A DNA stretch of 34,989 bases from positions 1 to 34,989 of the forward strand of contig JALTKX010000259.1 in NCBI GenBank assembly GCA_027006055.1, read 5' to 3'. Shown here one piece after another: positions 1 through 8,001 of the stretch (position 1 is the stretch's first letter; every line of letters begins with the position of its first letter). The stretch is from Calditrichia bacterium. GTDB lineage: Bacteria; Calditrichota; Calditrichia; Calditrichales; J004. The position numbers and the translations under genes were made by a program. Under the pieces are notes generated by a model that was given only the letters and a program-made list of their open reading frames with translations, searched no databases and was not told where the DNA came from.

Positions 1-191
1 GAATAGTCAAGCACTTTTTCCAGACCATGGAAAACCCTTGCACCTGTCCCCCCGAATTCCCGGTATGTATGTGCGGCAAACAGCCTGTTCTTAAACGTAT
101 GCGTCCCTATTTTCGCCAGCCCGCTTCATCCGAAATAGAAGCCAATGTACGTGCCCGCAGCGCTAAGCTGCGCCTGGCTGAAAAATTATAA
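1..191 (+). CDS. rsmH: 16S rRNA (cytosine-1402-N4)-methyltransferase RsmH, C-terminal fragment
   Basis: The gene runs in from the left edge. Reading the frame from base 3 gives about 62 residues ending in TAA at 189-191. The end has the RsmH (MraW) C-terminal pattern: IVKHFF, then a Cys-rich PCTCPPEFP..CMCGK stretch, then NVRARSAKLRLAEKL. RsmH methylates C1402 of 16S rRNA in the cytoplasm using SAM; its methyltransferase core lies outside the window. It is the usual gene just before ftsL in dcw clusters, 15 bases upstream here, which supports the call. It is absent from the ORF track because its start is missing. Confidence 0.93.
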   Translation, partial: IVKHFFQTMENPCTCPPEFPVCMCGKQPVLKRMRPYFRQPASSEIEANVRARSAKLRLAEKL

Positions 192-206
192 GATAGGAGA
201 ATCCCT

Positions 207-584
207 ATGCCTGCTTTAGCACGCGAAAACAAGATAACACGCCTGATTATAGGCGGGGGTGTGTTTGGCCTGATCATTACGGCGTTTGCGCTTTATGTAC
301 ATCAGTCCACGCAAATTGAGCTGATCATGCAGGAAACGCATATGTTATATGAGCAGCGCCGGGTTCTCATCAGCGAAACGGAAACCCTGCAGGCACAGGT
401 CAGCCGTCTTTCCAATGTGGATCGGATCAGCGCCATTGCCGGCAAGGAGTTCGGGCTTGTTTTTGATGACGGTGCCCGGCCTCTGGTAAAGCTTAACAAC
501 AGCCGTCCTTATGAAACCTTGCGGGATGAGTGGCGCCGGGCGCGTGCCCGTGATGAAAAACTAAAACCGGATGCAGAGCAATGA
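207..584 (+). CDS. ftsL: Cell division protein FtsL (small bitopic septal protein)
   Basis: The 125-residue product has a short basic N-terminus, one hydrophobic segment at about residues 14-34, then a heptad-like, Glu/Gln-rich periplasmic stretch (about 38-75) that should form a coiled coil, followed by IAGKEFGLVF, which resembles the end of FtsL-type proteins. FtsL pairs with FtsB/DivIC and FtsQ to recruit and activate FtsW-FtsI at the septum. ATG 207 has AGGAGA six bases upstream. The stop overlaps ftsI by 4 bases (ATGA), so the two are probably translationally coupled. FtsL sequences are poorly conserved, so the call rests on topology and position between rsmH and ftsI. Confidence 0.85.
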   Translation: MPALARENKITRLIIGGGVFGLIITAFALYVHQSTQIELIMQETHMLYEQRRVLISETETLQAQVSRLSNVDRISAIAGKEFGLVFDDGARPLVKLNNSRPYETLRDEWRRARARDEKLKPDAEQ

Positions 585-2650
585 CGCAGTCTAAATCACC
601 TTTTCATGGCGGCCGTCTTGTTCTGGTTGTCCTTTTTCTTATCGGCTTCTGGCTTGTTTTGCAACTCACCCTGTTTCGCTTTCAGGTTTTGGATCACGAT
701 CGCTTCAGTCAATATGCTTATAAGCAGTATTACAAAAAAATCACCCTAAAGGCCCGGCGGGGCACCATTTATGACCGCGACGGCGATAAGATGGCCACCA
801 ATGTTATGTATTACGATTTTGCCGCCGACCCGCTGATGGTGGAAAACCGCTCCGCCCTGGCCCGGCAACTGTCCGCGCGACTCAGGCGCGAACAGTCATA
901 CTACAAACGGCGCCTGGGGATGAAAAACCATTTTGTCTATCTCGACCGGCGCGTGCCCCTGGAGAAGGCCAATCCATTGCTTACCATTTCCGATAAAGGC
1001 TTTATCAAGATAAAGTCTTTTGGTCGTTATTATCCCTACGGCTCCTACGCGGCGCAGTTGTTGGGTTTTACCGACCCGGATAACCGGGGTCTGGCCGGCC
1101 TGGAGTTGCAATACAAAAAGGAATTGACGGGACAGGACGGTCAGGCGCTGTTACAGTACAATGCCCGGCGTTTTGTCTCCTATAATATCGATGAGCCGCT
1201 GGTTAAGCCCCGGCCGGGAAACGACCTGGTGCTGACCATCGACAAGGATATTCAGACCGTTGTTGAAAATGCCCTGCGGGATGGCCTGAAGCGTACCCGG
1301 GCCAAATCCGGCATGGCCATAGTTTTGGATCCCAACACCGGCCAGGTGTTGGCCATGGCCAACGCGCCGGGTTTTGATCCGAATAAACCGGGCGGTTCGC
1401 CGGAGGCCAACAAGCGCAACCGGGCCGTGACCGACGCCTTTGAACCCGGCTCTACCATGAAAATGTTTACCGCCGCCGCCTTATTGCAGGAACGCCTGCA
1501 TAAGCCGGAGGATATTGTGTTTTGTGAAAACGGCAGGTACAAACTGTACGACCATACGATCCGCGATACCAAAAAGCACGGCTGGCTCAGCTTTCGCAAG
1601 GTGATCGAAAAGTCATCCAATATCGGTATGATCAAATTAACCGACAATCTGCCGTCCAATACGCTTTTCCGCTACCTGCGCAGTTTTGGCTTTGGGCAAA
1701 AGCCCGGCGCGGGCCTGACGGGCGAGGCCGCCGGTTCCTTAAAACAACCGGCCACCTGGTCCGGCCTTTCAAAGGCCTCCATATCCATCGGGCAGGAGGT
1801 CTCCGTGACGGCGTTGCAGGTTACGGCCGCCTTTGCCGCGCTGGTGAACGGCGGATATCTCTACCGGCCTTATGTGGTGGCCGGCATACGGGACCCCCGG
1901 GGCGCGTGGGTAGAAAAAACCGATGTGCGCGAAGTGCGCCAGGTCATCTCCACCGAGGTCAGCGAACGATTAAAGGATTTTATGCGCGGCGTGGTAAAAG
2001 AGGGCACCGGTCAAAAAGCCGCCCTGAAAAAAGTGGTGGCGGGCGGAAAAACGGGTACGGCGCAAAAGTTTAACCGCGCGACCGGGCGCTATGAACCCGG
2101 TAAGTATGTGGCCTCGTTTATCGGCTTTGCGCCCTATGAGGCGCCGCGCTATGTCTGCGCCGTTTTTTACGACGAGCCCCGCACGCACTACTATGGCGGG
2201 GACGCGGCCGGTCCCGTTTTTGCCCGTATCCTTAATCAGATTTTACATTTTGATGTAAAAACCATCGATCACAAGCTACGGTCTGAAAATATGCCTTATC
2301 AGATCGCCCAAAAAACACGCAGCCTGCCCGATATGAACGGCTGGGAATTACAGGCGGTTCTTTCCCTGCTGGATGAAAGGGACTATGATGTGGAAGTGCT
2401 TGGAGACGGCGCGCTGGTTAAAACGGTTTCCCTGAAGGAAGACGAGGCCCGGGTGGAGGCCGCGGAGGACGAAACCTCCATGGAGCGCCTGCCGGATTTG
2501 CGGGGGCTGACCCTGCGCCAGGCCCTCGGCCGCCTGGATTTGAGCCGGGTAAAGATACGTTTGCAGGGCAGCGGCCGGGTGTATAAGCAATCCCTGAGCC
2601 CGGGAACCCGGGTCTCAAAACCGTTAAGTCTGAAACTGTTTTTAAAATAA
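581..2650 (+). CDS. ftsI: Septal peptidoglycan transpeptidase FtsI (PBP3 / class B PBP) with C-terminal PASTA repeats
   Basis: The 689-residue product is a class B penicillin-binding protein that cross-links septal peptidoglycan in the periplasm. It has one N-terminal TM helix (about 12-32), a PBP dimerisation/pedestal region beginning at RGTIYDRDG, and a transpeptidase domain with the three active-site motifs: S291-T-M-K294, SSN at 345-347 and KTGTA from 490. Two PASTA-like repeats follow: a degenerate one from about 581 (LPDMNGWELQAVL) and a clearer one at about 634-689 (LPDLRGLTLRQAL...SPGTRVSK). Proteobacterial FtsI lacks PASTA; the layout resembles SpoVD/PBP2x-type proteins. The gene overlaps ftsL and lies 18 bases before murE. 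Confidence 0.96.
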   Translation: MTQSKSPFHGGRLVLVVLFLIGFWLVLQLTLFRFQVLDHDRFSQYAYKQYYKKITLKARRGTIYDRDGDKMATNVMYYDFAADPLMVENRSALARQLSARLRREQSYYKRRLGMKNHFVYLDRRVPLEKANPLLTISDKGFIKIKSFGRYYPYGSYAAQLLGFTDPDNRGLAGLELQYKKELTGQDGQALLQYNARRFVSYNIDEPLVKPRPGNDLVLTIDKDIQTVVENALRDGLKRTRAKSGMAIVLDPNTGQVLAMANAPGFDPNKPGGSPEANKRNRAVTDAFEPGSTMKMFTAAALLQERLHKPEDIVFCENGRYKLYDHTIRDTKKHGWLSFRKVIEKSSNIGMIKLTDNLPSNTLFRYLRSFGFGQKPGAGLTGEAAGSLKQPATWSGLSKASISIGQEVSVTALQVTAAFAALVNGGYLYRPYVVAGIRDPRGAWVEKTDVREVRQVISTEVSERLKDFMRGVVKEGTGQKAALKKVVAGGKTGTAQKFNRATGRYEPGKYVASFIGFAPYEAPRYVCAVFYDEPRTHYYGGDAAGPVFARILNQILHFDVKTIDHKLRSENMPYQIAQKTRSLPDMNGWELQAVLSLLDERDYDVEVLGDGALVKTVSLKEDEARVEAAEDETSMERLPDLRGLTLRQALGRLDLSRVKIRLQGSGRVYKQSLSPGTRVSKPLSLKLFLK

Positions 2651-2668
2651 ACAGGTCTGAAAGTTACA

Positions 2669-4123
2669 ATGACAACACGACCATTAAAAGAGATTCTGTC
2701 GGGGGTGGCTTCCCTCCCCGCGGAACTGGGGGAGAAGCGGATACGCGGTTTGCAGTACGACTCCCGCAAGGTACAAAAGGACGAGTTGTTCTTTGCCATT
2801 GAAGGATTTGAAAGCGACGGTCACGCTTTTTTGCCGCAGGCCCGGCAAAAGGGCGCCGCGGCCGCCGTGGTCCGGCGGAAGACGGCCGGAGTGGATTTGC
2901 CGCAGATTGTGGTTCCCGACAGTCGCGAGGCCATGGCCCTGGCCGCCCGGGCCTGGCACCGGCAGGAACTGGACAAACTGCAATTGATAGCGGTAACCGG
3001 CACCAACGGTAAAACCAGCGTCAGCTTTCTTATTCGGGGTCTGCTGGAGGCGCACGGTATTTCCTGCGGGCTTTCGGGCACCATCGCCTATTGGGTGGGG
3101 GAAAAAAAAATCGATGCCTGGAACACCACGCCCGAGGCCATAGACCTGTACGCCATGCTGGCCGAGATGTACCGCCATGGCAACCGCGCCGTGGTGCTGG
3201 AGGTTTCTTCCCATGCCATGGCCCTTAAGCGTGTGGCCGGCCTGAGCTTTGATCTGGCTCTGTTTACAAACCTCAGCCGCGACCATTTGGATTTTCACGC
3301 GGATATGGAAGATTATTTCCAAAAAAAACGGGCCCTGTTTGACCGGTTGAAAGAAGGGGGCCGGGCGGTCATCAACCGTGATGACCGTTGGGGAGAAAAA
3401 CTGTGGAACGGTTTCAGTAAGGAGAAATGGGGTTTTGGTCGCCGGGAGGATGCCGATGTACGGCTGGTACGCGCCGAACTCAGTGCCCGGGGCATCGATA
3501 TGCGTATTGCGGTGCGGGGAGATGAATTTGATGTCCATTCCATGCTGGTGGGTGGTTTTAATGTGGAAAATGTAAACGCCGCCCTGGCCGCCGGTGTGGC
3601 CCTCGGCATTCCGGTCGGGACGCTGCAAAGGGCCATGGCCCGGCAAAAAGCCATTCCCGGCAGGCTGGAGAGTTATCCCCTGAAATCCGGGGCCACCGCG
3701 CTGATCGACTATGCCCATACACCGGACGCCCTGGAAAAAGCCATGCAGGCCGCCCGGGAAATTACCCGGCGCCATCTGTGGGTGGTGTTTGGCTGCGGCG
3801 GAGACCGCGACCGGGGTAAGCGTCCCCTGATGGCCCGGGTGGCCGAAAGGCAGGCCGACCATACCGTGGTGACCGATGATAACCCGCGCACGGAAGACCC
3901 GCGCCAGATCATCGATGATATCATGGCCGGTTTTGAGCGGGCGGAAACGGTGACGGTGATCAACGACCGCAAAGAGGCCATACGCCACGCGCTGACACAG
4001 GCCGCGCAAGGCGATGTGGTTTTGATTGCCGGTAAAGGACATGAAAACTATCAGATTATCGGTAAAGAAAAAGTGCCCTTCGATGAAGTGGCCATTATAA
4101 AGGAAAGCGTAAGCCATGCTTGA
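2669..4123 (+). CDS. murE: UDP-N-acetylmuramoyl-L-alanyl-D-glutamate--2,6-diaminopimelate ligase MurE
   Basis: The 484-residue cytoplasmic Mur ligase adds the third stem-peptide residue with ATP. The ATP P-loop GTNGKTS is at 111-117. The C-terminal DNPRTEDP motif starts at D404; DNPR is the established signature for meso-diaminopimelate rather than lysine, so the wall should be mDAP type. The DYAHTPDALEKAM and VVFGCGGDRDRGKRP segments are also typical of MurE. ATG 2669 has no clear GGAG box; TAAACAGGT lies upstream with a 12-base gap to the ATG, the same arrangement as before ftsA. The 3' end overlaps murF by 8 bases. Confidence 0.97.
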   Translation: MTTRPLKEILSGVASLPAELGEKRIRGLQYDSRKVQKDELFFAIEGFESDGHAFLPQARQKGAAAAVVRRKTAGVDLPQIVVPDSREAMALAARAWHRQELDKLQLIAVTGTNGKTSVSFLIRGLLEAHGISCGLSGTIAYWVGEKKIDAWNTTPEAIDLYAMLAEMYRHGNRAVVLEVSSHAMALKRVAGLSFDLALFTNLSRDHLDFHADMEDYFQKKRALFDRLKEGGRAVINRDDRWGEKLWNGFSKEKWGFGRREDADVRLVRAELSARGIDMRIAVRGDEFDVHSMLVGGFNVENVNAALAAGVALGIPVGTLQRAMARQKAIPGRLESYPLKSGATALIDYAHTPDALEKAMQAAREITRRHLWVVFGCGGDRDRGKRPLMARVAERQADHTVVTDDNPRTEDPRQIIDDIMAGFERAETVTVINDRKEAIRHALTQAAQGDVVLIAGKGHENYQIIGKEKVPFDEVAIIKESVSHA

Positions 4124-5495
4124 TGTTGCCGTGCGCGATTTTCTTGAACTGGAAGAGGCTGAGTTTGTAAACCTGCCCGAACAGGCTATGAAAATCCGTC
4201 ACATAAAGGGTATTTCCATCGATTCGCGCACCATCGAGCCGCAACAGGTGTTTTGGGCTATTAAGGGCGCTAATTTTGACGGTCATGACTTTATCCCGGA
4301 AGTAAGCGCGCATGGGGCCCTGTTTTCGGTGATGGAACGCGCCCGCTACCGGGCGGAAACCCATGGCCGCCTGCCCCTGCTGCTCGTGCCGGACACCCTG
4401 AAGGCCCTGCATCAACTGGCCCGCGCCCATCGCCTGCGCTATCACATTCCGGTAATTGCCATTACCGGCTCGAACGGCAAAACCACCACCAAGGAGATGG
4501 TGGCGCACATAATGCAACAGCGCGAGGCGGTGCATAAAACCCATGGCAACCGTAATAATCAAATCGGCTGCCCCCTGACGGTGGTGGAGCTGAACGAGAT
4601 GCACAAGGCGGCCGTTTTTGAACTGGGCACCAATCAGTTTGGCGAAATAAAGGTGCTCGGCGGCATAGTGGAACCCAATCACGCGCTGATCACCCTGGTG
4701 GGAGACACGCACCTGGAATTTTTGCAAAGCCGCGAAGGCGTGGCCCGGGAAAAGCTGGATCTGTTCCGCGGCCTGCAAGTAGGGTCGACCATCTATAAAA
4801 ATATGGATGATCCCTTGATTGCCACTTTCCACCGGGCAGACCTGAGGGAAGTGACCTATGGTTTTGAACGGCCCGATGTTGACGTGAAGGGACGTTTTGG
4901 AGAGATGGACGCCATGGGCCGGGGGGAGTTGATACTCAACGACCATACACGCATCGCCCTTAAGGCGCCCGGCTGGCATAATGTGCGCAATGCCCTGGCG
5001 GCGGCGGCCGTAACGCTGAACCTGGGTTTTAGCGAGGGGGAAATTGCCCGGGCGTTGTCCTCCTATGAATCTTTTGAGAAGCGGATGCAGGTGGTGCATT
5101 GGCGGGGCGCCATCATTCTCAATGACACCTATAACGCCAATCCCGCTTCCATGTATCTGGCCATGGAGACCCTGATGAGCATGGAAAGCGGCCGCAAATA
5201 CATGGCCCTGGGGGATATGAATGAGCTGGGCCGGCACAGCGCGGAAATGCACGTAGGGGTTTTGCGCAGGGCCCTGGAATATGGCCCGAGCCACATTTTC
5301 GTGCTGGGAGAAAAAATGAGCATGGCCCTGGCGGCGCTGTCTCCCGCCGGGCAAAAAAAGATAAGCGTGTGCCGGAATCAGTATGAACTGGCGCAGATGG
5401 TCGCCGCGCGGATGAAGGCGGGAGACGCCCTGCTGCTTAAAGCCTCGCGCGGGATACAGATGGAAAAGGTACTTGCCGGATTACCGGCGGAATAA
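4116..5495 (+). CDS. murF: UDP-N-acetylmuramoyl-tripeptide--D-alanyl-D-alanine ligase MurF
   Basis: The 459-residue cytoplasmic Mur ligase attaches D-Ala-D-Ala to the UDP-MurNAc-tripeptide, completing the pentapeptide. The N-terminal substrate domain has the ISIDSRTIEPQQVFWAIKG pattern, followed by the P-loop ITGSNGKTTTKEM (G118 to T124) and the central MurF stretch THGNRNNQIGCPLT. The C-terminal domain contains NDTYNANPASM, a MurF hallmark. Length is normal for the family. ATG 4116 lies inside the end of murE with AAAGGA upstream, so coupled translation is likely. There is a 27-base gap before mraY. Confidence 0.97.
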   Translation: MLDVAVRDFLELEEAEFVNLPEQAMKIRHIKGISIDSRTIEPQQVFWAIKGANFDGHDFIPEVSAHGALFSVMERARYRAETHGRLPLLLVPDTLKALHQLARAHRLRYHIPVIAITGSNGKTTTKEMVAHIMQQREAVHKTHGNRNNQIGCPLTVVELNEMHKAAVFELGTNQFGEIKVLGGIVEPNHALITLVGDTHLEFLQSREGVAREKLDLFRGLQVGSTIYKNMDDPLIATFHRADLREVTYGFERPDVDVKGRFGEMDAMGRGELILNDHTRIALKAPGWHNVRNALAAAAVTLNLGFSEGEIARALSSYESFEKRMQVVHWRGAIILNDTYNANPASMYLAMETLMSMESGRKYMALGDMNELGRHSAEMHVGVLRRALEYGPSHIFVLGEKMSMALAALSPAGQKKISVCRNQYELAQMVAARMKAGDALLLKASRGIQMEKVLAGLPAE

Positions 5496-5522
5496 ACAGG
5501 TGATAGCCTGACGGGAAAAATT

Positions 5523-6626
5523 ATGCTGGCAGAATTTTTATATCAATTTAAGGACGTCTTTTTCGGGTTCAATGTATTCCGGTACATCACCGTGCGGGCC
5601 ACCCTTTCGGCGGTGACGGCGCTGCTTTTTGCCCTGTGGCTGGGGCCGAAAATCATCAACGCCCTGCGCAACCGGCAAATTGGGGAAGAAATACGCACGG
5701 ACGGGCCGCAAAGCCATCAGGCAAAAAAAGGAACGCCCACCATGGGCGGGCTGATTATCCTGCTGGCCATCGTCTCCGGCACCCTGTTGTGGGCGAACCT
5801 GTCCAATATGTACCTGCTGCTGGCCTTTCTGGCCACGCTCAGCATGGGCATCATCGGTTTTGCCGATGACTACCTCAAGTCCATATTGAAAATGAAGAAG
5901 GGGCTGATCGGCCGCTATAAGCTGATCGGCCAGATAACCCTGGGATTGATGCTGGCGCTGGTTATCGTTTTTCATCCCTTTTTTGACGGCATCCATTCCA
6001 ATACCAGCATTCCCTTTTTTAAGAACTGGGAGCTGGATTTGGGTTACTGGTACATTCCCTTTGTTATTTTTGTGGTAACGGGCTCCTCCAATGCCGTTAA
6101 TCTGACAGACGGCCTGGATGGACTGGCGGCCGGGCTTTCGGCCATCGCCTTTATCGCCCTGGCCGGTATCGCCTATGTGACCAGTAATGTCAATTTCAGC
6201 AACTACCTGAATGTGATTTATCTGCCGGGCAGCGAGGAACTGGTCATCTTTTGCATGGCCGTTTTCGGGGCCTCGATCGGCTTTTTGTGGTACAATGCCT
6301 ATCCGGCGCAGGTATTTATGGGCGATACCGGTTCCCTGGCCCTGGGCAGCGCGCTGGGCACGGTGGCCGTGCTGCTGAAGAAAGAGCTTTTGCTGTTGAT
6401 GATTGCCGGCATATTTATCGCCGAGGCGCTGTCGGTAATTATACAGACCGGTTATTTTAAATATACGAAAAAAAAATATGGCCAGGGCAGGCGGGTGTTT
6501 AAAATGGCGCCCCTGCATCACCATTTTGAGCTGGCCGGGTGGCATGAGGTGAAGGTGGTCTTTCGCTTTCTCATCGTCGGCATTTTGCTGGCGCTGCTCA
6601 GCCTGTCCACCTTTAAAACACAATAG
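5523..6626 (+). CDS. mraY: Phospho-N-acetylmuramoyl-pentapeptide-transferase MraY
   Basis: The 367-residue polytopic inner-membrane enzyme (about ten hydrophobic segments) transfers phospho-MurNAc-pentapeptide to undecaprenyl phosphate, making lipid I. Visible signatures are KKGTPTMGG near residue 70, the catalytic D115-D116-Y, N193-LTDGLDG200, the MGDTGSLALG loop and PLHHHFE near the C-terminus. Length is typical. ATG 5523 has GGGA a few bases upstream. The gene ends in CAA-TAG, so amber codons do act as normal stops in this genome. Two adjacent hairpins occupy the 42-base gap to murD. Confidence 0.97.
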   Translation: MLAEFLYQFKDVFFGFNVFRYITVRATLSAVTALLFALWLGPKIINALRNRQIGEEIRTDGPQSHQAKKGTPTMGGLIILLAIVSGTLLWANLSNMYLLLAFLATLSMGIIGFADDYLKSILKMKKGLIGRYKLIGQITLGLMLALVIVFHPFFDGIHSNTSIPFFKNWELDLGYWYIPFVIFVVTGSSNAVNLTDGLDGLAAGLSAIAFIALAGIAYVTSNVNFSNYLNVIYLPGSEELVIFCMAVFGASIGFLWYNAYPAQVFMGDTGSLALGSALGTVAVLLKKELLLLMIAGIFIAEALSVIIQTGYFKYTKKKYGQGRRVFKMAPLHHHFELAGWHEVKVVFRFLIVGILLALLSLSTFKTQ

Positions 6627-6628
6627 GC

Positions 6629-6665
6629 GCGGGTCGCGGAAGACCCGCCGGGGAGTCTTCTCCGG
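6629..6665 (+). promoter_or_regulatory. Two adjacent hairpins in the mraY-murD gap, the second covering the murD Shine-Dalgarno
   Basis: The first hairpin is a perfect 7-bp stem, GCGGGTC (6629-6635) with GACCCGC (6642-6648), and a 6-base loop. The second pairs CCGGGGA (6648-6654) with TCTCCGG (6659-6665) across a 4-base loop, with one G-T wobble. The 3' arm of the second includes the first bases of the GGAG box at 6664-6667 that serves murD. No T-run follows, so this is not a classical terminator. Modulated translation of murD is inference. Confidence 0.45.
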
Positions 6666-6674
6666 AGAATGAAA

Positions 6675-8000
6675 ATGGATGTAAAAGGTAAACATATCAC
6701 CGTTTTGGGCGCGGCCAGGAGCGGCATAGCGGCGGCCCGCATGTTAAAAAAACACGGCGCTTCGGTTTTTGTAAGCGACATGGCCGATCCCGGGGAAAAA
6801 AAGGAGGAGACCCTCCTTCTGGAAAGGGAAAACATTCCCCATGAGTTTGGACGGCACAGCGGCCGTGTTTTTCAGTCGGACGTCATCATACTCAGTCCGG
6901 GCATACCCTTTGCCTCCAATGTGGTGCAGGCGGCGGCCCGCAAGCGGATTCCGGTCTATTCGGAAGTGGAAGCGGCCTATTGGTTCAACCGCTCTCCGCT
7001 TATCGGCGTAACCGGTTCCAATGGGAAAACCACCACCACCACGCTAATCGGGGCGATGCTGCGTAAACGCGACCCACAGGCCATTGTCGCCGGCAACATC
7101 GGTTCGGCCTTTAGCGACCATGTGGGGCAAAGCGTCGCGAAACGCTGGGCGGTAGTGGAGCTGTCCAGTTTCCAGTTGGAAACCATAGACAGCTTTAAAC
7201 CCGATATGGCCGTGGTGTTAAACTTTTCGCCCAATCATCTGAACCGTTACAGCTCCTATGAGGCCTATCAGCAGGCCAAATGGCGCATTACCATGAATAT
7301 GACGGAAAAGGAGCTGATAATATACAATGCCGACGATCCCCTGCTAAGCGGCAGGGTGGAAGCGCACAAGGCGCGCAAACAGGGTTTTTCCCTGAAAAAG
7401 GAGAGCGACGCCCACTGGCGGGAAGGGACTCTTTTTTTACATGGCCGCAAACTGATGGAGGATAGAGATATGGCTTTGGCCGGATTGCACAATTACATGA
7501 ATGCCCTGGCCGCTTCCCTGGCCGCGGATGAGGCCGGCGTGGAGCGGCAGGATATGGTGGAGGTGTTAAGCGGCTTCGGCGGCCTGGAACACCGCCTGGA
7601 AAAGGTGCGCGAGCTGGAAGGCGTGCTGTATGTGAATGACAGCAAGGCCACCACCCTGGAATCGCTTTACTGGGCGCTGCAAAGTTTTAAGCGTCCCGTG
7701 GTGCTGATCGCCGGGGGCCAGGATAAGGGCAGCACGTTTACGCGTCTGAACGATCTGATAAAAAAGCATGTAAGGGCGGCCGTGCTGATAGGAACGGCGG
7801 CGGAAAAAATGGCCGCAAGCTGGAAGGGACTGGCCCCCATGTTGCGGGCCGCCACCATGGAAGAAGCGGTGGAAAAGGCGCGGGCGACGGCGCAAAAGGG
7901 CGATGTGGTATTGCTTTCACCCGCCTGCGCCAGCTTTGATATGTTCCGCGATTATGAACAGCGCGGGAAAATTTTTAAACACATTGTAAACGGGTTATAA
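6675..8000 (+). CDS. murD: UDP-N-acetylmuramoyl-L-alanine--D-glutamate ligase MurD
   Basis: This cytoplasmic Mur ligase (441 residues from this start) adds D-Glu to UDP-MurNAc-L-Ala. It has an N-terminal Rossmann-like UDP-binding motif (VLGAARSGIAAARML), the P-loop GSNGKTT at about 114-120, and a C-terminal region with NDSKATTLESL and LIAGGQDKGSTF, typical of MurD. The ORF track starts at ATG 6669, but that codon is only one base from GGAG (6664-6667). ATG 6675 has a 7-base spacing and is the better start. Two bases separate its stop from ftsW (one base between stop and ATG). Confidence 0.96.
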   Translation: MDVKGKHITVLGAARSGIAAARMLKKHGASVFVSDMADPGEKKEETLLLERENIPHEFGRHSGRVFQSDVIILSPGIPFASNVVQAAARKRIPVYSEVEAAYWFNRSPLIGVTGSNGKTTTTTLIGAMLRKRDPQAIVAGNIGSAFSDHVGQSVAKRWAVVELSSFQLETIDSFKPDMAVVLNFSPNHLNRYSSYEAYQQAKWRITMNMTEKELIIYNADDPLLSGRVEAHKARKQGFSLKKESDAHWREGTLFLHGRKLMEDRDMALAGLHNYMNALAASLAADEAGVERQDMVEVLSGFGGLEHRLEKVRELEGVLYVNDSKATTLESLYWALQSFKRPVVLIAGGQDKGSTFTRLNDLIKKHVRAAVLIGTAAEKMAASWKGLAPMLRAATMEEAVEKARATAQKGDVVLLSPACASFDMFRDYEQRGKIFKHIVNGL

Positions 8001-8001
8001 G

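Noticed and set aside
2684-4117. 477-residue antisense ORF covering almost all of murE
   Set aside because: murE is intact with all motifs on the other strand. The antisense product is rich in His, Gln, Gly and Pro with no recognisable domain, as expected from a codon-bias shadow.
4095-5354. 419-residue antisense ORF over murF
   Set aside because: Same shadow composition, overlapping a confidently identified gene; no start signal or domain.
5538-6695. 385-residue antisense ORF over mraY
   Set aside because: Low-complexity basic and Gln/His-rich translation typical of the reverse frame of a membrane protein gene.
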